NCBI RefSeq assembly: GCF_001428365.1
Contig: NZ_LMSH01000002.1
Location: 1,075,505 to 1,139,504, forward strand
Direction: 5' to 3'
From: Arthrobacter sp. Soil763
GTDB taxonomy: Bacteria > Actinomycetota > Actinomycetes > Actinomycetales > Micrococcaceae
Length of the DNA: 64,000 nucleotides
A model generated the notes under the pieces. That model was not told the origin of the DNA and searched no databases. It saw only the letters and a list, made by a program, of their open reading frames with translations. Made by a program: the position numbers and the translations under genes. Below, in pieces: positions 36,142 to 45,687 of this stretch. Positions within the stretch are counted from its first letter, which is position 1, and the number at the start of each line of letters is the position of its first letter.

Positions 36142-37737
36142 GTGACAAGCACCAAACCTGTCGTACTCCTCGCTGAGGAACTTTCGCCCGCCACAGTCGA
36201 CGCGCTCGGCCCGGATTTCGAAATCCGCCAGACCGACGGCGCCGACCGTTCCCAGCTGCTCTCCGCGATCGCCGACGTGGACGCCATCCTGATCCGCTCC
36301 GCCACCCAGGTGGACGCCGAGGCGATCGCTGCCGCGAAGAACCTCAAGGTGATCGCCCGTGCCGGCGTGGGCCTGGACAACGTCGACATCAAGGCCGCCA
36401 CCCAGGCCGGTGTCATGGTGGTCAACGCGCCGACGTCGAACATTGTCTCCGCCGCCGAACTGACCGTCGGCCACATCCTCAGCCTCGCCCGCCACATCCC
36501 GCAGGCCTCCGCCGCGCTCAAGGACGGCGAGTGGAAGCGCTCCAAGTACACCGGCACCGAGTTGTTCGAAAAGAAGGTCGGCATCATCGGCCTGGGCAGG
36601 ATCGGCGCGCTGGTCGCGGCCCGCCTGAAGGGCTTCGAGACCAAGATCCTGGCCTACGACCCCTACATCACCTCCGCCCGGGCCGCCCAGCTCGGCGTGC
36701 AGCTGGTGACCCTGGACGAGCTGCTGGCCCAGTCTGACTTCATCACCATCCACATGCCCAAGACCCCGGAAACCGTCGGCATGCTCGGCGCCGAGGCGTT
36801 CAAGAAGATGAAGCCCAGCGCCTACGTCGTCAACGTCGCCCGCGGCGGCCTGGTGGACGAGGAAGCCCTGTACACCGCGCTCCAGTCCGGCGAGATCGCC
36901 GGCGCCGGCGTCGACGTCTTCGTCAAGGAACCGAGCACCGACCTGCCGTTCTTCAAGCTGGACAACGTCGTGGTCACCCCGCACCTGGGCGCCTCCACCG
37001 ACGAGGCCCAGGAGAAGGCCGGCGTCTCGGTCGCCAAATCGGTCCGCCAGGCCCTCGCCGGCGAGCTGGTGCCCGACGCCGTGAACGTCGCCGGCGGCAT
37101 CATCGCCCCCGACGTGCGCCCCGGCATCCCGCTGATCGAAAAGCTCGGCCGGATTTTTACCGCCATGACGCACGCGTCGCTGACCCAGTTCGACGTCGAG
37201 GTGGCCGGCGAGATCTCCGAACTCGACGTCAAGGTCCTCGAACTCGCCGCGCTCAAGGGCATCTTCGCCGACGTCGTCACCGAACAGGTCTCCTACGTCA
37301 ACGCCCCGGTTATCGCCGAGCAGCGCGGCATCAACGTCCGGCTCATCACCACCCCGGACACCGAGTCCTACCGCAACGTGCTGACCCTGCGCGGCGCCCT
37401 GAGCGACGGCACCCAGATCTCGGTGGCCGGCACTTTGACCGGCCCCAAGCAGGTCGAAAAGCTGGTCGGGATCAACGGCTTCGAGGTCGAAATCCCGATC
37501 AGCGAACACCTCGTGGTGGTGGCCTACTCGGACCGCCCGGGCGTGATCGGCACCATCGGCCACATCCTCGGCATGAACAACATCAACATCGCCGGCATGC
37601 AGGTGGCGCGTCAGGCCGAGGGCGGCCAGGTGCTGGCCTTGCTGACGATCGACAGCTCCGTGCCGCAGCAGGTGCTGGACGCCATCAAGGCCGGCATCGG
37701 GGCCGAAATGGTCCGCGAAGTGGACCTCGAGGACTGA
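36142..37737 (+). CDS. serA: D-3-phosphoglycerate dehydrogenase
   Basis: 531 residues. Oxidises 3-phosphoglycerate in the first step of serine synthesis. Domains in order: substrate lid, NAD-binding fold with VGIIGLGRIGALVAARLKGF, catalytic HLGASTDEAQEKAG (His) near residue 280, an intervening ASB-like domain (about 320-450) and a C-terminal ACT domain (VVVAYSDRPGVIGTIGHILG). This is the long, type I form, commonly inhibited by serine through the ACT domain. GTG 36142 has AGAGG upstream. It lies downstream of ilvC, as in other Actinobacteria. Confidence 0.95.
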   Translation: MTSTKPVVLLAEELSPATVDALGPDFEIRQTDGADRSQLLSAIADVDAILIRSATQVDAEAIAAAKNLKVIARAGVGLDNVDIKAATQAGVMVVNAPTSNIVSAAELTVGHILSLARHIPQASAALKDGEWKRSKYTGTELFEKKVGIIGLGRIGALVAARLKGFETKILAYDPYITSARAAQLGVQLVTLDELLAQSDFITIHMPKTPETVGMLGAEAFKKMKPSAYVVNVARGGLVDEEALYTALQSGEIAGAGVDVFVKEPSTDLPFFKLDNVVVTPHLGASTDEAQEKAGVSVAKSVRQALAGELVPDAVNVAGGIIAPDVRPGIPLIEKLGRIFTAMTHASLTQFDVEVAGEISELDVKVLELAALKGIFADVVTEQVSYVNAPVIAEQRGINVRLITTPDTESYRNVLTLRGALSDGTQISVAGTLTGPKQVEKLVGINGFEVEIPISEHLVVVAYSDRPGVIGTIGHILGMNNINIAGMQVARQAEGGQVLALLTIDSSVPQQVLDAIKAGIGAEMVREVDLED

Positions 37738-37940
37738 CCCCACGCGACGTGGCAGGCCGCGGCGGCGACTCGCCGCGGTCGGCCACGATCGACCGGCCGG
37801 TCTGCGTACAATGGCTAGGTCCGAATTTCGGATTGGGCCGGCAGACCGGCCCTTACTTTTGCACGCCCGGGCCGGGACGCCTTCATTTCCGTGTGGAATG
37901 AACTGCGGCGTGCGCACGCAATCCAGCTTTCAGGAGCCCA

Positions 37941-40730
37941 ATGAACGCCGTCCAGAGGTTCATCAGAAGCAGAGTGCTTTTGCTGACCGCGTCCATTTTG
38001 ATCGCGGCCATGTGCCTGTCCGTCCTGGTGCAGGGGCAGTCGCAGGCAGCGCTGAATCGCACCGTCGACCAGAACTCCCGCGGGCTCTATGACATCCTCG
38101 TCCAGGCCAAGGCAAAGGACGACGGCGGGCTGATGCAGCCGGAGATCGCCACCGGCCAGGGCGGCATCAGTTTCGAACAACTCGATTCCATCCGCAAGCT
38201 CTCCGGCACGTCCGTCGCCGCCCCGATCAGCCTGGTCTCCCGGGTCTCGCAGAACCTCGAGTCGCCGCGCCTGGACGCCACCGACTACCTCGGCTACAAC
38301 GCGGGTCTGGCCGGAACCGCCGGGGACCCCACCGCCACCGACCCCTCCAAGTGGCCGGCCGCGGAATCCGTCCTGAGCGACACGCCCAAGAAGTACCGGC
38401 TCACCGCCAGCGCCGTCAGCTCCGACGGCAAGTCCGAACAGACGCTGTTCAAGACCACCGCCGAAGGCTCCCTCGGCAAGGCCCGGCTCGTCGAGGAAGA
38501 GGTCGCCGGCGGCAAGAACGTCCGGATCGCCGGCCCCGACGGCGAGACCGGCATCAAGTTCCCGGCACCGGCCGGCGGCTCGGAGCACACCCTCTTCAAC
38601 CTCTCGGTCTCGCTGCCGATGGCACCGCAGGTGACCGAATCCGTCGTCGCCGTCGACCCCGTCTCCGAGCGCGCCCTGCTGGGCGGCGCCGGTGACTTCC
38701 TGGCCCCGCTGGAGAAGGCCCCGCCGGCCGACGCCCGCAACGCCGGCGCGATCGGCCGCCACTTCGAGAGCCTCTTCACCAGCGGCATCAGCATGGAACA
38801 GCTCAAGGAAGGCCCGGACTTCCTCGGCGTGAAGCTCAAGTACTGGGCGCCGCTGATGACGCAGTACCAGCAGGCCAAGAGCGCCGGGCAGCTGAGCGAT
38901 GACTCGCAGGCGATCCCGCTGATCGTCCGCTCCGGCACCTCCCTGGACCTGAAGTACTCGGTCAAGATCGAGGAAATAGACGATGCCGGCAACGTCACCA
39001 AGGAGGTCGGCACCGCGACCCGCTCGCTGGACAAGGACTACCTGCCGTTCGTGTCGAAGTCCCCGTTCGCGCTGGCCTGGCCCGGCTCCAAGGACCTCTC
39101 CAAGCTCCTCGGCGACACCGGCAGCTTCGGCCAGGGCCTTTACAACCCGGCGACGTGGAGCACCGACTTCGCCGCCGCCCCCAAGTACAAGGACGGCGAG
39201 ACCGCCGGCAACGGCGCCGTCGACAAGTCCGCGATCCCCGGCGACTGGGTCACCGTGAACCGTCTCCCGGAGAAGGGCGCCAACGGTGCCCCGGTGGACC
39301 AGACCCAGCGCACCCCGGTGGACGAGCGTGCCTACCGCGAGAACCTCGCCACTGGCAAGAAGCCGGCCACCCCGCTGGCCATGGTCTACGGCACCTTTGA
39401 CCCGGCCAAGGTCCAGGAAGCCGCCGGCGACGTGAACCGGCTGCCGCTGGGCGGCTATGACCCCACGCCGATGACCCTGGCCAAGGACGCCGACGGCAAG
39501 GACGCCGGCCAGGCGCCGCTGAAGCCCTCGCTCAGCGGCACCGGGCTGGTCAGCCAGTCCGCCGGCGCCATCACCGACTACTACGGCCTGGCCGCCGCCC
39601 GCGGCTACGAGAAGAACGCCTCCGTGATCGACGCCGTCCGCGTCCGCGCCAACGTCGAGGGCAGCTGGAAGCAGTCCCAGCCCGAGGTGGAGAAGCTCGC
39701 CAACGAAATCCGGGACATGGGCCTGGAGGCCACTGTGGTCGCCGGTTCCGCCCGCGAGGACGCCAGCATCTTCGTGCCCGGTTACTCCAAGGACGACGCT
39801 GGCAAGGAATCCCCGCTGGGCACCGTCCAGCAGTCCTGGGTCCGGCAGGACGCCGCCGACGCTGTCTCCGGCTCGCTGACCGGCACCAACATCACCCTGC
39901 TCTTCCTGACCCTGTGCGGTGCAGCCCTGCTCACCGGCGCCTCCACCGTCAGCTATGTCCGCAAGCGCCGGCGCGAGGCCGGCACGCTCCGGGCCATGGG
40001 CTGGACGCAGAACAGGATCCGCAGCTGGGTGCTCGCCGAGTTCGGCGTCGGCGCTGCCGCCCTCGCCCTGGCCGGGATCGTACTGAGCCTGATCAGCTGG
40101 AACCCGGCCACCGCGGTGGTCTCCGCCTCGGTCCTGGTCCTGTACTGCGGCGCCGCGTACTTCGCCGCCCAGCAGCTGCGCCACCGCGAGGTCATCGACC
40201 AGGAACCGCAGCACGACGAGCGGCTCATCCCGGTCGACTCGCCGCTGACCTTCGCCAGCCGGCAGCTGAGCACCAACAAGTTCAACACCGGCTCCCTGGC
40301 CGTCGCCGTCGGCGTCTTCGGCGCCGCGGTGGGCGGACTCGCCGCCCTGCTGATCGACATTCCGCGGGCCGCCGGCGCCAGCGCACTGAGCGGCCTCGCC
40401 GCTGCCAGCATCGCGCTGCCGAGCATCATCCTGGGCCTGTCCGGGGTGGCCGTAGGCCTGCTGCTGACCATGGTCACCGGCCGCTTCGAACTCGGAGCCA
40501 AGCGCCAGTACCTGGGCATTCTGCAGGCGATGGGCTGGAACCCGGACATGCTGGGCCAGGTCCGCTTCTTCGAAAACGCCATGGTGGGAGCCATCGCACT
40601 GCCCCTCGGCGTCCTGGGCGCCCTGGGCGTGGGACTGCTCCTCGCCCCCTACGCCGCACTCTGGGCCGGGATCGCCGGGCTGGTGGCTGTACTTATCTGG
40701 ATTCCGATTGCAACGAAAGTGGTCCAATGA
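37941..40730 (+). CDS. FtsX-like ABC transporter permease
   Basis: 929 residues. One N-terminal membrane helix (LLLTASILIAAMCLSVLVQG), about 600 residues outside the membrane, then six or so helices in the C-terminal third: LLFLTLCGAALLTGASTVSY, VLAEFGVGAAALALAGIVLS, SLAVAVGVFGAAVGGLAALL and others. This is a single large permease of the FtsX/MacB-like kind, which usually moves lipoproteins, peptides or drugs, or signals across the membrane, rather than importing nutrients. A -10-like TACAAT lies at 37807-37812. The ATPase gene overlaps its stop (ATGA). Confidence 0.88.
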   Translation: MNAVQRFIRSRVLLLTASILIAAMCLSVLVQGQSQAALNRTVDQNSRGLYDILVQAKAKDDGGLMQPEIATGQGGISFEQLDSIRKLSGTSVAAPISLVSRVSQNLESPRLDATDYLGYNAGLAGTAGDPTATDPSKWPAAESVLSDTPKKYRLTASAVSSDGKSEQTLFKTTAEGSLGKARLVEEEVAGGKNVRIAGPDGETGIKFPAPAGGSEHTLFNLSVSLPMAPQVTESVVAVDPVSERALLGGAGDFLAPLEKAPPADARNAGAIGRHFESLFTSGISMEQLKEGPDFLGVKLKYWAPLMTQYQQAKSAGQLSDDSQAIPLIVRSGTSLDLKYSVKIEEIDDAGNVTKEVGTATRSLDKDYLPFVSKSPFALAWPGSKDLSKLLGDTGSFGQGLYNPATWSTDFAAAPKYKDGETAGNGAVDKSAIPGDWVTVNRLPEKGANGAPVDQTQRTPVDERAYRENLATGKKPATPLAMVYGTFDPAKVQEAAGDVNRLPLGGYDPTPMTLAKDADGKDAGQAPLKPSLSGTGLVSQSAGAITDYYGLAAARGYEKNASVIDAVRVRANVEGSWKQSQPEVEKLANEIRDMGLEATVVAGSAREDASIFVPGYSKDDAGKESPLGTVQQSWVRQDAADAVSGSLTGTNITLLFLTLCGAALLTGASTVSYVRKRRREAGTLRAMGWTQNRIRSWVLAEFGVGAAALALAGIVLSLISWNPATAVVSASVLVLYCGAAYFAAQQLRHREVIDQEPQHDERLIPVDSPLTFASRQLSTNKFNTGSLAVAVGVFGAAVGGLAALLIDIPRAAGASALSGLAAASIALPSIILGLSGVAVGLLLTMVTGRFELGAKRQYLGILQAMGWNPDMLGQVRFFENAMVGAIALPLGVLGALGVGLLLAPYAALWAGIAGLVAVLIWIPIATKVVQ

Positions 40731-41494
40731 CTAACGAGCTGAACCTGACCAGGACGGCCCGGAACCGGATGCCGGAGAGCACCGGAACCGGCAGCCACCA
40801 GACCCGCGCGAACACCATCGTGAAGGCCGCGGACCACGCGACCCCGCTGGAACTGAGCAACATCACCATCCACTACGGCGGGGGCAAGGGCGGCGCCGAG
40901 GCCGTCAACGTCGTCGACGACTTCAACATGACCCTGCACGCCGGGGAAATGCACTGCATCGCCGGCCGGTCCGGCTCGGGCAAGACCAGCATCCTGACCG
41001 TCGGCGCGGGCCTGACCCTGCCGACGTCGGGCCGGGTCTTCTGGGAAGGCGACTCGCTTGAGACTATGGGCGACGACGAAATCGCCGACCGGCGCCGCGC
41101 CCTGATCGGCTATGTGGACCAGGGCGGCGCCCTGATCGACGGGATGAGTGCGCTGGAGAACGTCCTGCTGCCTGCCGTGCCCGACGGCGAGGTCGACCAG
41201 CGCCGCGACATGGCCAAGGACCTCCTGGACCTCGTCGGCCTGGGCCGGCGCATGCGGCACCGCCCGGCCCAGCTCTCCGGCGGCGAACGCCAGCGCGTCG
41301 CGATCGCCCGCGCTTTGATCCTCGGCACCCGCGTACTGGTGGTCGACGAGCCGACCGCCAGCCTGGACCGCACCTCGGCGAACCGCATCATCAGCATCCT
41401 CAAGGACACGACGTCCGACGGCATCGCCGTCCTGGTCGCTTCACATGACCACGAACTTGTCCGCCAGAGCGATACCCTGACCGAACTGATCTAG
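40727..41494 (+). CDS. ABC transporter ATP-binding protein
   Basis: 255 residues. Walker A GRSGSGKTS, signature LSGGERQRVAIARAL, Walker B VLVVDEPTASLD and the switch histidine in VLVASHDHELV are all present, so it should be an active ATPase. The first 45 residues are a basic, unstructured extension. Sequence is of the LolD/MacB group that pairs with FtsX-type permeases. ATG 40727 overlaps the permease stop by four bases, so the two are translated together. Substrate unknown. Confidence 0.92.
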   Translation: MTNELNLTRTARNRMPESTGTGSHQTRANTIVKAADHATPLELSNITIHYGGGKGGAEAVNVVDDFNMTLHAGEMHCIAGRSGSGKTSILTVGAGLTLPTSGRVFWEGDSLETMGDDEIADRRRALIGYVDQGGALIDGMSALENVLLPAVPDGEVDQRRDMAKDLLDLVGLGRRMRHRPAQLSGGERQRVAIARALILGTRVLVVDEPTASLDRTSANRIISILKDTTSDGIAVLVASHDHELVRQSDTLTELI

Positions 41495-41503
41495 GTTTAT
41501 AAC

Positions 41504-43063
41504 GTGACGCCTTCCGAAAAGACCCCGTTTTACATCACCACGGCAATCAGCTACCCCAACGGTGTGCCGCACATCGGCCACGCCTACGAGGTCATCGCCA
41601 CCGACGCCATGGCGCGGTTCAAACGGCTCGACGGCTACGACGTCTTCTTCATGACCGGCACCGACGAGCATGGCCTGAAGATGCAGCAGACGGCGGAAAA
41701 GGAAGGCATCCCGGTCAAGGAACTCGCCGACCGCAACTCGGCCGCGTTCCGGCAGATGAGCGATGACCTGGGCATCTCGCTCAGCCGCTTCATCCGCACC
41801 ACGGACCCGGACCACTACGAGGCGGCCAAGGCCCTGTGGCAGCGAATGGAAGCCAACGGCGACATCTACCTGTCCAAGTACGCCGGCTGGTACTCGGTCC
41901 GCGACGAGCGCTACTTCGTCGAGGACGAAACCGAGGTCCGCGAGGACGGGCTCCGCTACGCCTCCGAGACCGGCACCGGGGTGACCTGGACCGAGGAGGA
42001 GAGCTACTTCTTCAAGCTCTCGGCCTACCAGGACCGGCTGCTGGCCCTCTACGCCGACCACCCGGAGTTCGGTGCGCCGCACAGCCGCTTCAACGAGGTC
42101 ATCAGCTTCGTCAAGGGCGGCCTCGAGGACCTCTCGATCAGCCGCACCTCCTTCAACTGGGGTGTCCCGGTCCCGGGCAACCCGGAGCACGTGATGTACG
42201 TCTGGGTGGACGCGCTGACCAACTACCTGACCGGCGTCGGCTTCCCGGACACCGGGTCCGAGAGCTTCCGGAAGTACTGGCCGGCGGACGTCCATGTGAT
42301 CGGCAAGGACATCTCCCGCTTCCACGCCGTGTACTGGCCGGCGTTCCTGATGTCCGCCGGGCTGGAACTGCCCAAGCGCGTGATGATCCACGGCCACCTG
42401 CACAATCAGGGCATCAAGATGTCCAAGTCGCTGGGCAACGTTGTGGCGCCCGCTGACTGGGTGGCGCAGTACGGCCTGGACCAGGTGCGGTTCTTCCTGC
42501 TCCGCGAGGTTCCCTTCGGCGCCGACGGCAACTACAGCCACGACGCGATCGTCGGCCGGATGAACTCGGACCTGGCCAACAACTTCGGCAACCTCGCGCA
42601 GCGGTCGCTGTCCATGGTGGCCAAGAACTGCGAGGGCCGCGTCCCGGTCCCGGCCGGGTTCAGCGCCGAGGACGCCGCCCTGCTGGGCCGGGCGAACGGC
42701 CTGCTGGACATCGCCCGCGCCGCGTTCGAGAAGCAGGAGTTCAGCCGGGCACTCGAAGCCATCTGGAACGTGCTCGGGGACACCAACGCGTACTTCGCCG
42801 AGCAGGCCCCGTGGGTGCTGCGGAAGACCGACGTCGAACGCATGAACACCGTCCTCTACGTGACCCTTGAGGTCCTGCGGATCGTCGCGATCCTCGCCCA
42901 GCCGGTCATGCCGGCGGCGGCGGCCGCCATCCTCGTCAGCCTGGGCCAGGCCGACGGCGAAGCCCGCGACTTCGCGGCGCTCCAGACGCCGATCGAGGCC
43001 GGCACCGAGCTGCCCGCGCCTGCTCCCGTGTTCCCCAAGTACGAGGAACCCGCCGAGGCCTAA
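41504..43063 (+). CDS. metG: Methionyl-tRNA synthetase
   Basis: 519 residues, class I. The HIGH motif is PHIGHAY (residues 22-28) and the KMSKS loop is residues 305-309. The connective region lacks an obvious four-cysteine zinc site, and there is no C-terminal tRNA-binding extension, which is the short actinobacterial form. GTG 41504 begins nine bases after the ABC ATPase stop. A long perfect palindrome follows the stop codon and probably ends the message. Confidence 0.95.
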   Translation: MTPSEKTPFYITTAISYPNGVPHIGHAYEVIATDAMARFKRLDGYDVFFMTGTDEHGLKMQQTAEKEGIPVKELADRNSAAFRQMSDDLGISLSRFIRTTDPDHYEAAKALWQRMEANGDIYLSKYAGWYSVRDERYFVEDETEVREDGLRYASETGTGVTWTEEESYFFKLSAYQDRLLALYADHPEFGAPHSRFNEVISFVKGGLEDLSISRTSFNWGVPVPGNPEHVMYVWVDALTNYLTGVGFPDTGSESFRKYWPADVHVIGKDISRFHAVYWPAFLMSAGLELPKRVMIHGHLHNQGIKMSKSLGNVVAPADWVAQYGLDQVRFFLLREVPFGADGNYSHDAIVGRMNSDLANNFGNLAQRSLSMVAKNCEGRVPVPAGFSAEDAALLGRANGLLDIARAAFEKQEFSRALEAIWNVLGDTNAYFAEQAPWVLRKTDVERMNTVLYVTLEVLRIVAILAQPVMPAAAAAILVSLGQADGEARDFAALQTPIEAGTELPAPAPVFPKYEEPAEA

Positions 43064-43077
43064 CCTGCCCCACCGTC

Positions 43078-43132
43078 GAGGTGGCATTTCACGGCAGTGT
43101 CCGAACCGGACACTGCCGTGAAATGCCACCTC
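43078..43132. repeat. 55-base near-continuous palindrome after metG
   Basis: 26-base perfect arms (starting GAGGTGGCATTTCACGGCAG) around an AAC loop; the turn is GTCCG-AAC-CGGAC. It begins 14 bases after the metG stop and is followed by AATTTTGTTT, so it can serve as a terminator. The gap 43064-43401 holds this element and two short palindromes nearer the next gene. Confidence 0.75.
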
Positions 43133-43284
43133 AATTTTGTTTAAGCCGTGGTCTCCGGGCTGGACAGGTAGTTTTCGCTGCGGAACGAGTGGTCAGCACT
43201 CGAAAGCGGGCAGTGATTACTCGGGACTCGCCGTTCTGCCCCGTCATAGCTTTGCTGCGTCAGCGGTCTGAGGAAACCGCAGGG

Positions 43285-43354
43285 GAGTAACTCTCATCAC
43301 TCACCCGCAATTTTCAGGCCGGGGACACGCGCCCCGGTCGCCGGAGTTACTCCG
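43285..43354. promoter_or_regulatory. Two related short palindromes before the GD-repeat gene
   Basis: GAGTAACTC (43285-43293) and CGGAGTTACTCCG (43342-43354) share the GAGT-A/T-ACTC core and lie upstream of the GD-repeat surface protein. A dimeric regulator could bind both. No promoter elements are clear between them. Confidence 0.3.
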
Positions 43355-43401
43355 TGTGGTGCCGTCAGGTCGGAAGTCGACTCGTGATGGAGCAACCAGT
43401 A

Positions 43402-44784
43402 ATGAGACGAACAATCGCAACAATGGGGATATTGGGCTTGGCCCTGCTGGGATCCGCAGGCACGGCCAACGCCGCCGCCGAAGGCAATGGCAACGGAAGC
43501 GGGACAGTGACGTCCTCGCCCGGCAACGGCGGTCCGGGCCCGACGCCCGGGGCCGGCCAGCCCGGCAGCCCGGGCACGCCGGGCAGCACCGGTACGCCGG
43601 ACACTTCGCGCACACCTGATGCCCTGCCCGGCCCGGTGACGATTCCGCCCGTCGCGTCGGGAACACCGGATAACTCGGACAAGCCGGACACCTTGCCCGG
43701 CCCGGTGACCATTCCGCCGGTTGCCGACCCGCCGGCCGCCCCTCCGGCCGACCCGCCGGCCGCCCCTCCGGCCGACCCGCCGGCCGACCCGCCGGCCGCC
43801 GGAGGGTTGCCGGATAACTCCCACAAGCCGGACAACGCCGGGGCTCCCGAGGTGCCGGCCGGCCCGGTGACCAACCCCCCGGCCGCCGGCGGAGCGACGG
43901 ATAACTCCCACCAGCCAGGCAATGGCGGCGACAAGGGCGACAAGCCGGGTAACTCCCACAAGCCGGGCGACAAGGGGGACAAGCCTGGCTCCCACAAGCC
44001 GGGCGACAAGGGCGACAAGGGGGACAAGGGCGACAAGGGCGACCGCGGAGACCACGGCGACCAGGGCGATCATGGCGACAAGGGCGACCATGGCGACCAC
44101 GGTGACCATGGCGACCACGGCGACCAGGGTGACAAGGGCGACCATGGCGACCACGGTGACAAGGGCGATCATGGCGATCACGCCGGCTGGCCGGGCAAGT
44201 GGGACAAGTGCGAGCCGGGCGACCGGGGCGACCACGCCGGCTGGCCGGGCAAGTGGGACAAGGGCGACCGTGGCGACCAGGCCGACCGCGCGGGCTGGCC
44301 GGGCACCTGGGATAAGGGCGACCGCGGCGACCGCGGCGACCGTGGCGACAAGGGCGACCGTGGCGACCGTGGCGACCGTGGCGACCGTGGCGACAAGGGT
44401 GACCGCGGCGGCCATGGTGATCACGCCGGTTGGCCGGACAAGGGGGACAAGGGTCACAAGGGTCATCACCACGGCGATGACTGCGATTGGCCGGACAAGG
44501 GGGACAAGGACGAGTGTGACGAACCGCAGGCCCCCAAGCCGCAGAACCCTCCGGCCGTAAAGCCGGCCGCGCCTCCCGCGGCCAAGCCAGTGGCACCACC
44601 CACCGGCGCGGCACAGGGCGCTCCCGCACCCGTGGTCAACATGGGCTACAACGTCCAGACCGCTGTTGACGAGGCTCCAGCAACCGGCACGCCGGCCTGG
44701 CTCGCCATCCTGACGGGGCTGCTGACCGCAGGTGCCGCTACGGCCCTCCTGCGGGGCGGAGTCCGCAGGAACGCTGACAGCTAG
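43402..44784 (+). CDS. Gly-Asp-X repeat, collagen-like surface protein with APATG sorting signal
   Basis: 460 residues. Signal peptide MRRTIATMGILGLALLGSAG, ending TANAAAE; a Gly/Pro/Thr/Ser region with A-D-P-P-A-A-P-P repeats (a wall-spanning type); then long tracts of Gly-Asp-Lys/Arg/His/Gln, with 20 unbroken triplets in the first tract and about 12 in a second, separated by HAGWPGKWDKGDRGD-like modules. The end is APATG (residues 425-429), a hydrophobic helix (WLAILTGLLTAGAATALL) and RGGVRRN: a cell-wall sorting signal. The sortase gene follows directly. Asp is fixed at the second position and proline is absent from the tracts, unlike real collagen. ATG 43402 is nine bases after GGAG. Confidence 0.8.
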   Translation: MRRTIATMGILGLALLGSAGTANAAAEGNGNGSGTVTSSPGNGGPGPTPGAGQPGSPGTPGSTGTPDTSRTPDALPGPVTIPPVASGTPDNSDKPDTLPGPVTIPPVADPPAAPPADPPAAPPADPPADPPAAGGLPDNSHKPDNAGAPEVPAGPVTNPPAAGGATDNSHQPGNGGDKGDKPGNSHKPGDKGDKPGSHKPGDKGDKGDKGDKGDRGDHGDQGDHGDKGDHGDHGDHGDHGDQGDKGDHGDHGDKGDHGDHAGWPGKWDKCEPGDRGDHAGWPGKWDKGDRGDQADRAGWPGTWDKGDRGDRGDRGDKGDRGDRGDRGDRGDKGDRGGHGDHAGWPDKGDKGHKGHHHGDDCDWPDKGDKDECDEPQAPKPQNPPAVKPAAPPAAKPVAPPTGAAQGAPAPVVNMGYNVQTAVDEAPATGTPAWLAILTGLLTAGAATALLRGGVRRNADS

Positions 44785-44866
44785 CAACATGCGCGGGCCG
44801 GCTGCCAGCGCGGCAGCCGGCCCGCACCCTCACAGCATTCGGGCAACTACCCAGCCAGGAGCTCTC

Positions 44867-45625
44867 ATGGCCCGCACCCGCATCCCCGAACTTCCCGCCA
44901 GGGCAACAGCGCGCCGCGGACTGATGCTGGCCGGCTGGGACAAAACGCTGCTGGTGCTGTGCATCGTCGGCCTGCTGGCTGCCTGGCTGATCTACGGCGC
45001 CCTCGGCACCGCTCCCGTCGGGCAGGGCCCCGCCGCAGCCGCGGCGCTCCCGACGGCCTCCTCTGCGGCACCCTACCCTTCGGCCCCAGTCCCGGCATCG
45101 GCGGCGACACCGGGAACCGGAAAGAGCGCAGCCCCGGCGGCCCCGAAACGTACGACGCCGGCCGCGGTTCAGGTCCCCAAGGCTTCCGCACCGATGCGGA
45201 TCAGTTACCCGGCGGCGCGGATCGACGTCGCCGTCCATCGCCTGGAACCCAGCGCGGGCGAGGCCGCGAGCCAGAGCATCGTGCCGCCCGAGACGATGGA
45301 CGGCTACTGGCTGGCACCTTTCGGTGTCCCGGGCACGGGGTCGACCAACACCACCTACGTCGTCGGGCACAGCTGGGAGGGAGTGGATGCGCCGTTCAAC
45401 CGGCTGAGCACGCTCGCGGCGGCGGGGGACAAGCTGACCGTCCACACCGCCACCGGGGCGATCGACTACAAGGTCAATTCGGTGATCACCTATGTGAAGT
45501 CCACGCTGAAGGACAGCCCGGTCTGGGCAGTGGTTCCCAACCGGCTCGTGCTGATTTCCTGCTACACCGGGGATCTGTGGGGGCAGAACGTCGTCGTCGT
45601 CGCCTCGCCGCTCAAGACCGGCTAA
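44867..45625 (+). CDS. Sortase (class E/F-like) of the GD-repeat protein
   Basis: 252 residues. An N-terminal helix (LLVLCIVGLLAAWLIYGALG) anchors it; an Ala/Pro/Ser spacer runs to about 105; the sortase barrel follows. The catalytic histidine is H168 (VVGHSWEG) and the cysteine C232 (VLISCYTGD), 64 residues apart as in SrtA. The arginine that normally follows the cysteine is missing; that position reads LWGQNVVVVA. The substrate is likely the preceding protein, whose APATG signal it would cut. AGGAG precedes ATG 44867. The two genes are 82 bases apart on one strand. Confidence 0.82.
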   Translation: MARTRIPELPARATARRGLMLAGWDKTLLVLCIVGLLAAWLIYGALGTAPVGQGPAAAAALPTASSAAPYPSAPVPASAATPGTGKSAAPAAPKRTTPAAVQVPKASAPMRISYPAARIDVAVHRLEPSAGEAASQSIVPPETMDGYWLAPFGVPGTGSTNTTYVVGHSWEGVDAPFNRLSTLAAAGDKLTVHTATGAIDYKVNSVITYVKSTLKDSPVWAVVPNRLVLISCYTGDLWGQNVVVVASPLKTG

Positions 45626-45637
45626 CGGGCGGTCCGA

Positions 45638-45681
45638 ATATTGAGACAGTTTGACCAGCATGCGGATGCCTTGGCTACCCT
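45638..45681 (+). promoter_or_regulatory. leuB promoter and regulator site
   Basis: ATATTGAGACAG (45638-45649) abuts TTGACC (45651-45656), a -35 candidate; TACCCT at 45676-45681 would be the -10, though spacing is a long 19. ATG follows six bases later. The motif's ten-base core ATATTGAGAC recurs, reversed, between iclR and leuC (59651-59660). Confidence 0.5.
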
Positions 45682-45687
45682 GAAAAC

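Noticed and set aside
37815..40727. Minus-strand frame of 970 codons opposite the ABC permease
   Set aside because: No motifs or start signal; the permease has clear membrane helices and a coupled ATPase.
43720..44460. Array-like repeated DNA that could suggest a CRISPR or tandem-repeat locus
   Set aside because: Units are triplet codons (Gly-Asp-X) or A-D-P-P repeats in one frame, without constant repeats and unique spacers.
43297..44790. Minus-strand frame of about 500 codons rich in Val/Ala/Leu opposite the GD-repeat gene
   Set aside because: It is the mirror of the GGC-GAC-NNN repeats, which rarely give stops on the other strand; no start signal or family match.
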